The notes: generated from the sequence alone by a model not told the origin. A stretch of DNA of 64,000 bases from Actinopolyspora halophila DSM 43834 (GCF_000371785.1 NZ_AQUI01000002.1:3327276-3391275); one strand, 5' to 3'; positions 16,844 to 26,711 are shown, counted from the stretch's first letter. Translations and numbers: made by a program.

Positions 16844-17611
16844 ATGACGACGGCCAAGAACAGTCCGATGCGCTCGGTTCACCGAGCCTTCGACGTCCTG
16901 AGGTTCCTGGAGCTGGCACAACAGCCGCTGCGGTTGACCGAACTCGCCCAGCGCACCGGACTACACGTCGCCACCACTCAGCGTCTGGTCAACGTGCTCA
17001 CCGAACACGGTTATGCCAGCAGGCACGCCAACGGATACACCGCGGGACCGGCCGCCCTGTCCACGGCGCACGCCTTCACGACCACGAGCCCCCTACGCAT
17101 GATCGCCCGTCCGGTGCTGGAAGAGATCGCCACCGTCACCGGACTGACCGCATCGCTGTACGTGCGCGTGCAGCACAACAGGGTGCTCATCGACCGCGTC
17201 GAGGGCGGGCAACGCCCCCAGTACTCACTGCCCATCGGGGAGAGGCTGCCGCTCTACCCCGGCGCCGCGGGAAAGGTGTTCCTCGCCTGCGACCGTGCGA
17301 CCAACCTAGAAACCACGGCGGATGAGATGCAACCTGTCACCCTCGCCGACAGCGGTGTTCGCGACGCGACCGACATCCGCACCGACCTGAATCAGGTCCG
17401 CGAGAGCGGATTCGCGATCTCCGTCGACGAGAGACAGTTCGGCACGACCGCGGTCGCCGCGCTCATCACCGACACCGAAGGGCACGTCCTGGGATCGCTC
17501 GGCCTCAGCGGAGCCACCAACTCGCTCATCGACGTGCACTCCTCGACGCTCCCCGGCGACGTCCGCCGCGCGGCGCACACCATCGGTTCGCGGGTCCCCG
17601 CGAACAGCTGA
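16844..17611 (+). CDS. IclR-family transcriptional regulator
   Basis: A 255-residue IclR protein: N-terminal winged helix (SVHRAFDVLRFLELAQQPLRLTELAQRTGLHVATTQRLVNVL), then a GAF-like effector domain (LYPGAAGKVFLA, ESGFAISVDERQFGTTAVAALI). The ATG at 16844 has GGGAG 6 bases upstream. IclR regulators commonly control catabolism of small acids and aromatics and sit divergent from their target, as here with the dehydrogenase-aldolase/TRAP operon. Twin 13-bp sites lie between the two start codons. Confidence 0.9.
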   Translation: MTTAKNSPMRSVHRAFDVLRFLELAQQPLRLTELAQRTGLHVATTQRLVNVLTEHGYASRHANGYTAGPAALSTAHAFTTTSPLRMIARPVLEEIATVTGLTASLYVRVQHNRVLIDRVEGGQRPQYSLPIGERLPLYPGAAGKVFLACDRATNLETTADEMQPVTLADSGVRDATDIRTDLNQVRESGFAISVDERQFGTTAVAALITDTEGHVLGSLGLSGATNSLIDVHSSTLPGDVRRAAHTIGSRVPANS

Positions 17612-17636
17612 GCACAGCCCCTTCCGCTTCGGCACG

Positions 17637-17654
17637 TTCGCCGATCTCGGCGAA
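17637..17654. terminator. Probable terminator of iclR
   Basis: An 18-bp palindrome, TTCGCCGA-TC-TCGGCGAA, beginning 25 bases after the iclR stop. No T-run follows, so this rests on position and symmetry only. Confidence 0.5.
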
Positions 17655-18159
17655 GGAACCGCGCGACCACCGAGAAATTTCACTCTCCGCACGACCCCGC
17701 TTTCGGAGCAAACCTTCCCGACACGAGTTCTATCGTTCTCCCCTGACCTGAATTCGAAGGATTTCCATCGCGACATCGAAAGCATGATTCCACTGTCCTG
17801 TTCGGATGAAATAACCCACTTTCCCTCCCCGAATAAGATCCGGTTACATCCCGAGAATGAAATGTACACTTCGAGTGAAAAATTCCGAAATGGACACCCT
17901 CTCGAACCGATGTTGACCTCCTCATGAGGAGAACGAGCACAAGGAAGGAGTTGCGCACGGCACTTCCGACGATGCTGGGAATGATGCTGGTCCGCGCCGC
18001 TTTCACGGCGACACGTCCGGAAGTGGCGGAAGGACTCCACCAGGCTTTCCGTGCACGATATCGAGGCCTCGAACTCACAAGCCGGGACGCTGTCACACCG
18101 CATCGTGCTTCGAATACACAGGACGATTCCGGGACGGCGCGGACGTCGTCTCCGTCGAC
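17655..18159. other. Intergenic stretch, visibly less G+C-rich, no supported gene
   Basis: About 500 bases with more A/T than the flanks (for example around 17755-17900). No frame has both a ribosome site and family resemblance. A 14-bp perfect palindrome, CTCCTCATGAGGAG, lies at 17918-17931. Together with the TnpA relic next to it, the composition suggests old inserted DNA. Confidence 0.4.
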
Positions 18160-18345
18160 TGGGTGACCGACGTGAACGAATACTTCGGAAGCTCATCCCA
18201 CAGCACGCGCGACGTCCTCCCCTTGATGGCCTTCACAAGCTTGTGCACGCCGTACTGCGGATCCACCTCGACGAGGAGGGAACGTGGTCCGGAATCGTTT
18301 CCAGCTCCACTAGCCACGCCCCCTTCTCCTCGACACGAGACACCC
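18160..18345 (-). pseudogene. tnpA: Remnant of an IS200-type TnpA (Y1 transposase)
   Basis: Minus-strand frames give KGAWLVELETIPDHV, then after a one-base loss LLVEVDPQYGVHKLVKAIKG followed by RTSRVLWDEL. This is the middle of IS200/IS605 TnpA, where the HUH site normally reads PDHVHLLVEVDPQ: the lost base falls right at the second catalytic His. The N-terminus and the tyrosine-bearing C-terminus are missing. It is not beside the TnpB relic at 7.8-8.5 kb, so the two may come from different insertions. Confidence 0.65.
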
Positions 18346-18701
18346 GAGAGCGCGGGGCTCGCAGCCATACGGGGCCACGTGTTCCCGAAGCCCGCTGCTG
18401 CCCGAGCAGCAGGAACCGAGGACCAACGGGGACGTCGAACAAGCGGCTCGGCCGCGATGCGCACGCCGTCGTCGACTCCGGGAGCGCGGTACCTAGCCCG
18501 GCCCGTTCGAGCGGGACCGCACGGGCTCGCCGTCCCACGCCTCGTCGACCAGCGCGACGAGAGCCGAGCGGTGAGGGATCTCCCTGCGAGCACCGGTGCA
18601 GCGGGCACGTCCCGTTGAGCGCACACCCACGAGCGGCAGACTGTCGCAGTAGGACGGTTCCCGACGCACCAGCACGGCAGCACGAGTTCACAGGACGGAT
18701 C
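18346..18701. other. Intergenic stretch before the type VII locus
   Basis: About 355 bases of high-GC DNA in front of the first type VII-associated gene. I see no supported gene, and any promoter for the next gene should lie here. An open frame runs through it in phase with the next gene but has no credible start until 18702-18723. Confidence 0.4.
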
Positions 18702-18722
18702 GTGCCCAACGAGAGCAGGTCG

Positions 18723-21329
18723 ATGCCCACACCGGAGGCGAGCAGCACGAACCACCCCGGCGGCCCGGGACTCCACGTGGAGAGTTTCGGCGGCAACGTC
18801 GCGGTGCTCGCGCACCACGACTCCGACGAGCGGGAACGCGGCTTCTTCGCTTCGGTCGCCTCGCTGCCCGCCGACGGTGCCGTGCTGGCCTCGGCGGCGG
18901 CGATACGCGACGCGGGCTTCCTCGACGCGCTGCGGCAGGCCTGTCACCGGGCGCTGGCACCAGTCCCAACGCCGGGAAACCCGACAACGACCCATCCACC
19001 ACCCCGCCGGCTGTGGATCGCGGTCGCGGGGCTGACCACCCCCGGGCCCCGAGGCAGGTCGGTGGCCGAGGAACTGGCCGCCGAACTCGACACGGACGTG
19101 CTGGTCCCCGGCGAGCGGTTGGCGCTGATCCCCGGTGGCTCGCTCTACACCGCCGGAGGACGGTGGCAGGTGTTCCGCCCGGGACAGGTCCCCCGCCAGC
19201 ACGCCGTCCGCTACCCGACTCCCCGGTGGGAACAGCTACTCCCTCCCGATCCGGTGATCGAGTCCGGCCTGATCGCCGAGCCGATCCCGGCGGGACTGCG
19301 GATCCGCGAGGCCGGGCAGGACAACCACGCCCTCGACGAGATCGACCTCGCCGTGCCGCAGTCCCGGCACCACCCCCGCCTGGTCCTGGGCACTCCGGGC
19401 GAACCTCCGCTCCCCGTGGACCGGTTGACACCCCTGCTGGCCCGGTTGTCCGGGATGCTGCGGACCCGGTGGGAACTCGTGCCGAGCACGGCCGCGGAAG
19501 GAGCACCGGAGCGGATGCGCGAGCTCGCCGAACGGCTCGGCAACGACGTGCTGGCCGCCACGGGCCGCGTGCTGCACGACGGTTCGGGAGGCGAGCAGTC
19601 GGTGGTGGGCGACGACGGTGAGACGTGGTCGCCCTTCCCCGTGTCGCTGTGGCACTCGTCCAACGGGGTCGCAAGGGTGGCACTGACCGCACGGGCGCCA
19701 CGCGGATGGGTAAGGCTCGACCAGCTGGTCTACCGGCGCGCCGAGACCGGGGCAGCCGCCCCCGCCCCTGAGGAGATGGTGGCCAGGGTCGTGCCCGGTG
19801 GGCTCGCCCTGCTTCCGTTCGCACACGCCGGATCAGTCGGAGCCGCCGACGGGATCGCCTTCGAGCAGCACCGGATGACCGTCTCGGTCGGACTGCCCTA
19901 CGTCCCGGTTCCCCCGGAAGCACCGCACGTGCTGCGGCAACTGCTCGACGGGCTCACCCCCGGGCAGCGCGGCCGGGTGCGCCTGCTGATCCTGGGTATC
20001 GCCGACGAGCGGACGCGCGAGGAACTCACCGCCATCGCGGGTGAACCGAACGGCCGAAACCTGGCCTACCCGCCGATCTCACCAGCCGACGACGTCACGG
20101 GCGCCACGAGCAGCCCGCCGGAGGAGACGGGTTCCGCCACCCCGACGGGAGAGGAACCCGCCGAGCCCGCCCCCACCCCGGAAAGCGGTGCACCGACCGA
20201 GGGCCCGGACGCCGAACAGCAGCCCGCCGTCCACGCCACGCCGATGCCGACGCACCGACCGCGCACCGTCTCCGAACCCCCGGCGGAACTGCTGTCCCGG
20301 TCGACACGAGGACCGTCCACGGTCGACCCGTCGATCCCCACCACCCCGGTACAGAACGGGGAAGTCCCCGAGGCTCCGGCGGCCGCTCCACCGGAGCCGG
20401 CGTCCGATCGGGAATCGGGTTCCCCCACCGCCGAGGAACCCGCGCGGCCGCGATTCGTGCCCGCGCGGGCGGGCGGGACCGGCACACCGCACAACCACCG
20501 CAGCACCCCCGAGGAGCGCTCCCGCCTCGCCCGTGCGCTGGGTACCGAGTTCGACGAGGTGCTTCCCAGCGTGAACACGGTGCTCGCCACCCACCCCGCG
20601 CTGCGGGAGAACGAGGCCGACGAGGCCAAGGCCGACTTCGTGGCGGTCATCCTCTACACCGGTCGCGGCGAGAACGGTGCGAACGCGGTGAACCGACTAC
20701 TGCGCACGGGAGACACCGGATCCACCCGGGACTACGTGGCCTGCCTGCTCTCGGGACTGCGTCGGCTGCCGGTGCACCGCGGCCCCTCCTTCCGCTTCGG
20801 CGGTTCCCCGGACGAGGACATCGACGACTACGAACCGGGTGCGGTGCTGTCCGAACCCGGCTTCCTCAGCGCCACGGCGGCCGACGACCTGACCGCGAAC
20901 GAGGAGTACGGCGACGTGGTGATCTGGTCGCACTCGGCACGCCGCGTTTCGCTGTTCGGGCGGAACTCGCTGCCCGAGGAGGTCGTGTTCTCCTCCGACT
21001 CCCGGTTCAAGATCCTGTCCACGACGGACGAGGAGAGCGGTCGTCCCGCGTTGCTGCTGCGGGAACTGCGGCCGGACGAGCGGACCAGCCACGGCGAACT
21101 CGACGAGACCGACCTGGCCATGCTGCCCAAGCTCCGGCGCGCGCTACGGCGCAGACACGACACCGAACCACGAGTGCTCTCCGAGCGGGACCAGCTGGAC
21201 CGGATGAGCTCCCCGGTCGGACTGGTGCCGAGGGAACTCAGCAGCGACGCCGAAGCACATCCCCCCGCTTCCGGGAACGAATCGGCGCAACCGGATCACG
21301 TGGCAGGTGTCGCGACCACAGCCCGATGA
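18723..21329 (+). CDS. Type VII-linked protein with C-terminal ADP-ribosyltransferase-like domain
   Basis: An 868-residue protein. The first 440 or so residues form an unrecognised domain (begins LHVESFGGNVAVLAHH, includes LWIAVAGLTTPGPRGRSVAEELA). Then comes a Pro/Glu/Thr-rich linker (about 440-590) and a compact end domain. The end domain has the R-S-E layout of ADP-ribosyltransferases: R686 in LPVHRGPSFRFG, S716 in GFLSATAA, and E753 in LPEEVVFSSDSRFKIL. The residue two before E753 is Pro, so this is not the classical ExE pair. No signal peptide is seen, fitting type VII or cytosolic action. ATG 18723 follows GAGAGCAGG; a GTG at 18702 with AGGACGGA is an alternative. It precedes the mycosin gene by 72 bases. 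Confidence 0.65.
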   Translation: MPTPEASSTNHPGGPGLHVESFGGNVAVLAHHDSDERERGFFASVASLPADGAVLASAAAIRDAGFLDALRQACHRALAPVPTPGNPTTTHPPPRRLWIAVAGLTTPGPRGRSVAEELAAELDTDVLVPGERLALIPGGSLYTAGGRWQVFRPGQVPRQHAVRYPTPRWEQLLPPDPVIESGLIAEPIPAGLRIREAGQDNHALDEIDLAVPQSRHHPRLVLGTPGEPPLPVDRLTPLLARLSGMLRTRWELVPSTAAEGAPERMRELAERLGNDVLAATGRVLHDGSGGEQSVVGDDGETWSPFPVSLWHSSNGVARVALTARAPRGWVRLDQLVYRRAETGAAAPAPEEMVARVVPGGLALLPFAHAGSVGAADGIAFEQHRMTVSVGLPYVPVPPEAPHVLRQLLDGLTPGQRGRVRLLILGIADERTREELTAIAGEPNGRNLAYPPISPADDVTGATSSPPEETGSATPTGEEPAEPAPTPESGAPTEGPDAEQQPAVHATPMPTHRPRTVSEPPAELLSRSTRGPSTVDPSIPTTPVQNGEVPEAPAAAPPEPASDRESGSPTAEEPARPRFVPARAGGTGTPHNHRSTPEERSRLARALGTEFDEVLPSVNTVLATHPALRENEADEAKADFVAVILYTGRGENGANAVNRLLRTGDTGSTRDYVACLLSGLRRLPVHRGPSFRFGGSPDEDIDDYEPGAVLSEPGFLSATAADDLTANEEYGDVVIWSHSARRVSLFGRNSLPEEVVFSSDSRFKILSTTDEESGRPALLLRELRPDERTSHGELDETDLAMLPKLRRALRRRHDTEPRVLSERDQLDRMSSPVGLVPRELSSDAEAHPPASGNESAQPDHVAGVATTAR

Positions 21330-21401
21330 GTCGGGGCCGCACGACGCGGTTCTCGACGAGGAGCGCGGCCGCAGGGAAGCCGCGGTAGGGAGAATCCAGC
21401 C

Positions 21402-22688
21402 ATGCCCGCTCGCCGCCCAGGCGTGCTCACCCGTCTCGTGCTCGTGCTGAGCGCACTGCTGCTCGCGTGTGCTCCGCAGGCCGCCGCGGGGAACCCGACT
21501 CCTCGAGAAGCGGGCGGGTTCGAGCTCGCGGCGCGGTCGGCCGTCGAGCAGTGCCGCCGCCCACCGGTCAAAACGGCGCGGGCACGCCCCTGGGCACAGG
21601 AGCTGCTGGCACCGGAGCGGGTTTGGGAACTCACCCGTGGAGAGGGAGTGACGGTCGCGGTCGTCGACTCCGGGGTCGACGCGACGACGCCGCAGCTGAC
21701 CGGAGCCGTGCTCGACGGAGTCGACGTCCTCACCGACAGCGGTGGCACGGCCGACACCGACTGCCTCGGGCACGGCACGTTCGTCGCCGGGATCGTCGCC
21801 GCGCGCCCCGACTCGGGGACCGGTTTCACCGGGATCGCCCCGGACGCCACTGTCCTTCCCGTCCGCGACACCCGCTCCAAGCAGGGCGGCTCGGCAGAGT
21901 CCATGGCCCGCGGCATCCGCGAGGCCACCGAGGCCGGCGCGCAGATCGTCAACATCTCGGCCAGCACGAACTACGACGACGCCGAGCTGCGCGGCGCCGT
22001 CGAGTACGCGCTGTCGCGTGACGTGCTGATCGTCGCGGCGGCGGCCAACGAGGCGCAGGAGGGCAACCCCGCCCCCTACCCCGCTTCCTACCCCGGTGTG
22101 CTCGCCGTCGGCGCGATCGACTCCACCGGTGAGCGCGCGGACTTCTCCCAGACCGGGGAGTTCATCGACCTCGTCGCTCCCGGCGTCGACGTGGTCAGCG
22201 TCGGACCCGGTGGGCCGGGGCACTGGCAGGACAGCGGGACCAGCTTCGCCACGCCGTTCGTGGCGGGCACGGCGGCGCTGGTGCGGGCCTACCGCCCGGA
22301 ACTGACCGCGGCGCAGGTCAGGCACCGCCTGACGAGCACGGCGAGCCATCCCGGCACGGAGGTTCCGGACGAAGGGACGGGCTGGGGCGTGGTGGACCCC
22401 TACTCAGCGGTCACCAGCGTGCTGCCCGCCGGGAGCGGCACCGGCTCCGGCACCGCTGCCATCCGGGTCGAGCACCCGGACGTGCCGCGACACGATCCGA
22501 CACCGATGCGCGTGGTGCTGATCAGCACCGTCGGAGTGACGCTGCTGATCAGCCTGGCCGCGATCGGGGCAAGGCTGGGGCCCGCCGGCTGGCGGCGCCG
22601 GTGGCGACGCCACCGCGTGATGCGCGTCGTCGACGGCTCAGGTACCGACGGCACCGGCGAAGACCGCTCGCACATCTCGGTCCGGTGA
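21402..22688 (+). CDS. mycP: Mycosin (MycP-type subtilisin protease of type VII secretion)
   Basis: A 428-residue membrane-anchored S8 protease, a standard part of ESX systems that sits outside the membrane and stabilises the secretion complex. It has a signal peptide (residues 1-29, ending APQAAAG), catalytic D89 (VAVVDSGVD), H124 (CLGHGTFVAG), oxyanion N216 (AAAANEAQ) and S281 (DSGTSFATP). A C-terminal transmembrane helix (about 371-393: VVLISTVGVTLLISLAAIGA) is followed by a basic tail. A GGGAGA ribosome site precedes the ATG. It is convergent with eccC, 33 bases away. Confidence 0.93.
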   Translation: MPARRPGVLTRLVLVLSALLLACAPQAAAGNPTPREAGGFELAARSAVEQCRRPPVKTARARPWAQELLAPERVWELTRGEGVTVAVVDSGVDATTPQLTGAVLDGVDVLTDSGGTADTDCLGHGTFVAGIVAARPDSGTGFTGIAPDATVLPVRDTRSKQGGSAESMARGIREATEAGAQIVNISASTNYDDAELRGAVEYALSRDVLIVAAAANEAQEGNPAPYPASYPGVLAVGAIDSTGERADFSQTGEFIDLVAPGVDVVSVGPGGPGHWQDSGTSFATPFVAGTAALVRAYRPELTAAQVRHRLTSTASHPGTEVPDEGTGWGVVDPYSAVTSVLPAGSGTGSGTAAIRVEHPDVPRHDPTPMRVVLISTVGVTLLISLAAIGARLGPAGWRRRWRRHRVMRVVDGSGTDGTGEDRSHISVR

Positions 22689-22721
22689 CACCCGGCGCGG
22701 GAGAACTCCGCAGGGCACGGC

Positions 22722-25700
22722 TCACCGCTCGACGGTCGCGGCCGGTTCGAGCAGCGGTGTCTGCACCAGACGCACCGAGCGCTTGCGGTTGACGAACTGG
22801 GCCCTGCCCACCGGAAGAGTCTTCGGCGGCAGCTCACCGAGGAACTTGCCCTCGTCCTTCGGACAGGAGAACAGCAGACCCGGGGTGCCCAGCTCCCACA
22901 TCCGCCGCAGCACCGGGTCCATCATGGACCTCCCCGCGCCCGAGGTGCTGCGGGCGATGATCAGGTGGAAACCGATGTCGGCGGCCTGCGGCAGCAGCGA
23001 CGCCAGTGCCTGCACGGGGTTGTTCATGCCCGTCTGCACCAGCTCGTGGTCGTCGACGACGATGAACAGCCGCCCGCCGCTCCACCAGTCCCGCTTCGGC
23101 AGCCGATCCGGGGTGATCTCCGGCCCGGGAAGCCTGCCGTTGAGCAACCCGGCGGTCTCCTCGATGGTGGTGGCGAAGGTGTCACCGGAGACCGAGTAGC
23201 CCAGCTGGTACTCCTGCGGCACCGCGTCGTGCAGTTCGCGGCGCAGGTCGGCGAACATCAACCGCGCCTGGTCGGGACGGTAGTGCGCCCGCACCGAACG
23301 CGCGATGTGGCGCAGCATGTTCGTCTTCCCCGTCTCGGTGTCGCCGAAGATCATCAGGTGCGGGGTGACGTCGAAGTCGTGCCACAGCGGCGCGAGGTCG
23401 ACGTCGTCGATCCCCAGCGAGACCTTCGGCAGGCCGGTGCTGCCCGCCCGCGGTTCCGGCAGCTCGGAGGCGTGCACTTCCATCGGCAGCAGCCGCACCG
23501 GGGGCGCCTGCGGGACCCCGGGAACCGCCACCGCCTCGACCAGATCGGTCACCGCGTCGGCGAGGTCGTCGGTGCGGGCACGACCGTCCACCCGGGGCAG
23601 CGCGGCGAGGAAGTGCTGCTTGTCGGTGGTCAGGCCACGTCCCGGTGAATCGGGGACCTTGGCCGCCAGCCTGCTGTTCACTTCGGACTCCACCGGGTCC
23701 CCCAGGCGCAGCTCCAGCCGCGTGCCGAGCACACCGCGCAGCCACGGGCGCATGTCCGACCAGCGAGCGGCGCCGACGACCAGGTGGATGCCGAAGGTCA
23801 ACCCGCGCGCGGCGATCTCGCCGAGCCGGTCCTCCAACTCGTCGAACTCGTTGCGCACGGTGTACCAGCCGTCGATGAACAGGAACACGTCGCCGTACGG
23901 GTCCTCGTCGGCGAACCGCCCCGCGCGCTTGGCGCGACGGTAGGCCGACATCGAGTCCAGGTTGTTGGCCTGGAAGGCCACCTCCCGACGTTCGAGCAGG
24001 TTGACGATCTCCTGCACGGTGCGGGTGACACGGTCACGGTCGAGGCGGCCCGCCACGCTGCCCACGTGGGGCAGGTCCCGCAGCGGTGCCAGCGAGCCAC
24101 CACCGAAGTCGAGGCAGTAGAACTGCGCCTCGGCGGGTGAGTGGGTCAGCGCCAGCGCGGAGAGCATCGTGCGCAGCACGGTGCTCTTGCCGCTCTGCGG
24201 ACCACCGACCACGCCGACGTGCCCCTGGGCGCCGGAGAGGTCGACCGTCAGCAGCTCACGACGCTGCTGCGCGGGCAGGTCGATCAGCCCCAGCGGCACC
24301 CGCAGTCCGTCCTCCGTGGAGCGCTCGGCCGACCGCAGGCCGGTGTCCGGGGAGTCCAGCAGCGGCGGCAGCAGGTCGTCCAACGTGGGCGATACCCGCA
24401 TGGGCGGCAGCCACACCTGGTGCGCCGCCGGGCCGTGATCGCTGAGCCGGTCGATGAGCACGTCCACGAGCGACGTCTGCGGTCCACTGTCCTCCTCCGG
24501 CTCCGGCGGGGTTTCGACGGTGCGCCGAACGCGGGGCTCGACGTAGTCACCGCCGAACGGCACCAGCTGCTCCTCGATGACCTCCTTGCTGCGCTGCCTG
24601 CGGGGGGTGCGGTAGACACCCGACACGTAGGCGGCCTTGAACCGGGAGAGGGTCTGGGTGTCCGAACGCAGGTAACCGTTGCCCGGAGTGGTGGGCAGCT
24701 CGTAGGCGTCCGGCACACCGATCACGCTGCGGCTCTCCATCGCCGAGAACGTGCGCAGCCCGATCCGGTAGGACAGGTGCGTTTCCACCTTGCTGATGCG
24801 GCCCTCGTCGAGCCGCTGCGAGGCCAGCAGCAGGTGCACCCCGAGACTGCGACCGAGCCGGCCGATCATGGCGAACACGTCGATGAACTCGGGTTTGCTG
24901 ACCAGCATCTCGCTGAACTCGTCGACCACGACGAACAGGCTCGGCATCGGGTCCAGCGGCACCCCGGAGCGGCGCGCCTTCTCGTACTCCCGCTGGGAGC
25001 TGTAGTTGCCCGCCGAGCGCAACAGCTCCTGACGCCGGTTCATCTCCCCGGTGAGCGCGTCCTGCATCCGGTCGACCAGTTCGATCTCGTCGACCAGGTT
25101 GGTGATCACCGCCGAGGTGTGCGGCAGCCGGTCGAAGCCGAGGAAGGCGGCACCACCCTTGAAGTCCACCAGCACGAGGTTGAGCTCGTCCGAGGCGTGC
25201 GTGGTCACCAGGGCCAGCACCAGGGTGCGCAGCAGCTCGCTCTTGCCGGAGCCGGTGGCGCCGACCAGCATCCCGTGCGGCCCCATACCGTCCTCGGCGG
25301 ACTCCTTGATGTCCAGTTCGATCGGGGTGCCGTTACCGGCGATACCGATCGGCACCCGCATGCGCTGCCAGCCCGAGCGGTCCCGGCGCAGCTGGTCGAC
25401 GTCGAAGGTGCGCGCGTCGGACACGCCCAGCAGCGAGGTCAGCTCGTAGTCGGTGGTCAGCGGTTCGCCGGAGTCGCCGCTGGTACCCATCCGGTGCGGC
25501 GCGATGTCGCGCGCCAGCGCCGAGGCAGTCACGACCCCCACTCCGTCCGGCCCGCACAGCGAGCTCGTGCTCTCCCGGCCCGCGCGGTCGAAGTCGACCG
25601 TGCGGATCTCGGCGGAGTCGACCTCCAGGTGCAGCACCGACCGGTCGGCCTGCCAGGTCAGCGCACTGTCGATGTCGATGATCACGGTGTTGCGGTAACC

Positions 25701-26711
25701 GCCCCCGGAGAAGCGGTGCCCGGCCGGGATGTTCACCCCGTCGACCACGACCACCACGAACGGCTCACCACTGGTGATCGGTGTGGAGGGCTCGAAGCGG
25801 GGGCGCTCGGTGTGTGCCTCTCCCCCGAGGAGCTCCTCCAGGTCGGTGACGTTGTCCGAGATCAACCGCAGCGGCCCGGCCCCGTCGCGACGGCCGTCGT
25901 CCTGGGCGTGCGGCAGCCACTTCACCCAGTCCCACTCCGCACGCCGCTCGCTTCCGGCGCACACGGCGACGGTCAGGTCGGCCGGGGAGTGGAACGCGGC
26001 GAGCTGGCACAGCAGCGCCCGCACCAGGGAACGTTGCGCCTCCGGGGCGCCGCGCAGTTGGACCCGGGCGAAGCCGCGCAGGTAGACCGCGATCGGCGAG
26101 GAGGGCAGCGTGGTGTAGGTGCGCAGGAACCGGCGCAGGGCGTACGCGCTGAGCGGTTCGAGGTCCTCGACCGGTTTGGTCTGCGGTGGGACGAGCTTGA
26201 CGGCGGAGCGCTGTTCCCCCAGCCCGAGCCGGACCTCGCCGAAGTCCTCGTGCGCCACCCGGCGCTCCCACAACCGGTAGCTGCGCACCAGCGACCACAG
26301 CGACCTCGGATCCGGGTGCTTCCAGACCGCAGCCCGGTGCTGCTCGCCCAGCGCGTCGCGCACCTTGCGCCGCATCTGCGAGAGGTAGCGCAGGTAGTCC
26401 CGGCGGTCGCCGGTGAGCTGGTGCTTGCGGTCGGTGGATGCCCTGGCCAGTTGGCCGAGAACCATGGTGACCATGGCGACGCCCATCAGGCCGCCACCGA
26501 TGTAGGTCATCATGCTCCCGGAACGGGCCGACGAGAGCATCATCATCATCATGGCTCCGGCCATGACCGCCATCGGCAGGTACATCAGCACCGTGCTCAG
26601 GCTGTTGCTCTGCGGCTCCGGCACACTGGGCGGTTCCTGCAACTCCACCTGGTCCGCGGGCATCGCAGGCCCCACGCGGCGGGCCGGCCTGCGGAACAGC
26701 GTCGTGCTCAA
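22722..26711 (-). CDS. eccC: EccC, type VII secretion FtsK/SpoIIIE ATPase (fused CaCb form)
   Basis: A 1,329-residue motor ATPase that recognises and drives export of WXG substrates. Two N-terminal transmembrane segments (about residues 36-88) are followed by three FtsK-like ATPase domains with Walker A motifs at 484-491 (GATGSGKS), 836-843 (GGPQSGKS) and 1123-1130 (GDTETGKT). I start at the TTG at 26711 because GAGGAG lies 7 bases before it and the product then begins STTLFRRPARR, the standard EccC N-terminus. The longer frame to 26777 lacks a ribosome site. It is divergent from eccD and encoded opposite to the rest of the locus. Confidence 0.94.
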   Translation of the reverse strand: MSTTLFRRPARRVGPAMPADQVELQEPPSVPEPQSNSLSTVLMYLPMAVMAGAMMMMMLSSARSGSMMTYIGGGLMGVAMVTMVLGQLARASTDRKHQLTGDRRDYLRYLSQMRRKVRDALGEQHRAAVWKHPDPRSLWSLVRSYRLWERRVAHEDFGEVRLGLGEQRSAVKLVPPQTKPVEDLEPLSAYALRRFLRTYTTLPSSPIAVYLRGFARVQLRGAPEAQRSLVRALLCQLAAFHSPADLTVAVCAGSERRAEWDWVKWLPHAQDDGRRDGAGPLRLISDNVTDLEELLGGEAHTERPRFEPSTPITSGEPFVVVVVDGVNIPAGHRFSGGGYRNTVIIDIDSALTWQADRSVLHLEVDSAEIRTVDFDRAGRESTSSLCGPDGVGVVTASALARDIAPHRMGTSGDSGEPLTTDYELTSLLGVSDARTFDVDQLRRDRSGWQRMRVPIGIAGNGTPIELDIKESAEDGMGPHGMLVGATGSGKSELLRTLVLALVTTHASDELNLVLVDFKGGAAFLGFDRLPHTSAVITNLVDEIELVDRMQDALTGEMNRRQELLRSAGNYSSQREYEKARRSGVPLDPMPSLFVVVDEFSEMLVSKPEFIDVFAMIGRLGRSLGVHLLLASQRLDEGRISKVETHLSYRIGLRTFSAMESRSVIGVPDAYELPTTPGNGYLRSDTQTLSRFKAAYVSGVYRTPRRQRSKEVIEEQLVPFGGDYVEPRVRRTVETPPEPEEDSGPQTSLVDVLIDRLSDHGPAAHQVWLPPMRVSPTLDDLLPPLLDSPDTGLRSAERSTEDGLRVPLGLIDLPAQQRRELLTVDLSGAQGHVGVVGGPQSGKSTVLRTMLSALALTHSPAEAQFYCLDFGGGSLAPLRDLPHVGSVAGRLDRDRVTRTVQEIVNLLERREVAFQANNLDSMSAYRRAKRAGRFADEDPYGDVFLFIDGWYTVRNEFDELEDRLGEIAARGLTFGIHLVVGAARWSDMRPWLRGVLGTRLELRLGDPVESEVNSRLAAKVPDSPGRGLTTDKQHFLAALPRVDGRARTDDLADAVTDLVEAVAVPGVPQAPPVRLLPMEVHASELPEPRAGSTGLPKVSLGIDDVDLAPLWHDFDVTPHLMIFGDTETGKTNMLRHIARSVRAHYRPDQARLMFADLRRELHDAVPQEYQLGYSVSGDTFATTIEETAGLLNGRLPGPEITPDRLPKRDWWSGGRLFIVVDDHELVQTGMNNPVQALASLLPQAADIGFHLIIARSTSGAGRSMMDPVLRRMWELGTPGLLFSCPKDEGKFLGELPPKTLPVGRAQFVNRKRSVRLVQTPLLEPAATVER

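Noticed and set aside
17680-18166. Open frames of 80-138 codons on either strand after iclR
   Set aside because: They lack ribosome sites and any recognisable domain; the stretch is better described as gene-free.
18051-18722. N-terminal extension of the ART-like protein back to 18051
   Set aside because: The extension is Arg/His/Pro-rich, overlaps the TnpA relic and has no start signal; starts at 18723 (or 18702) are supported.
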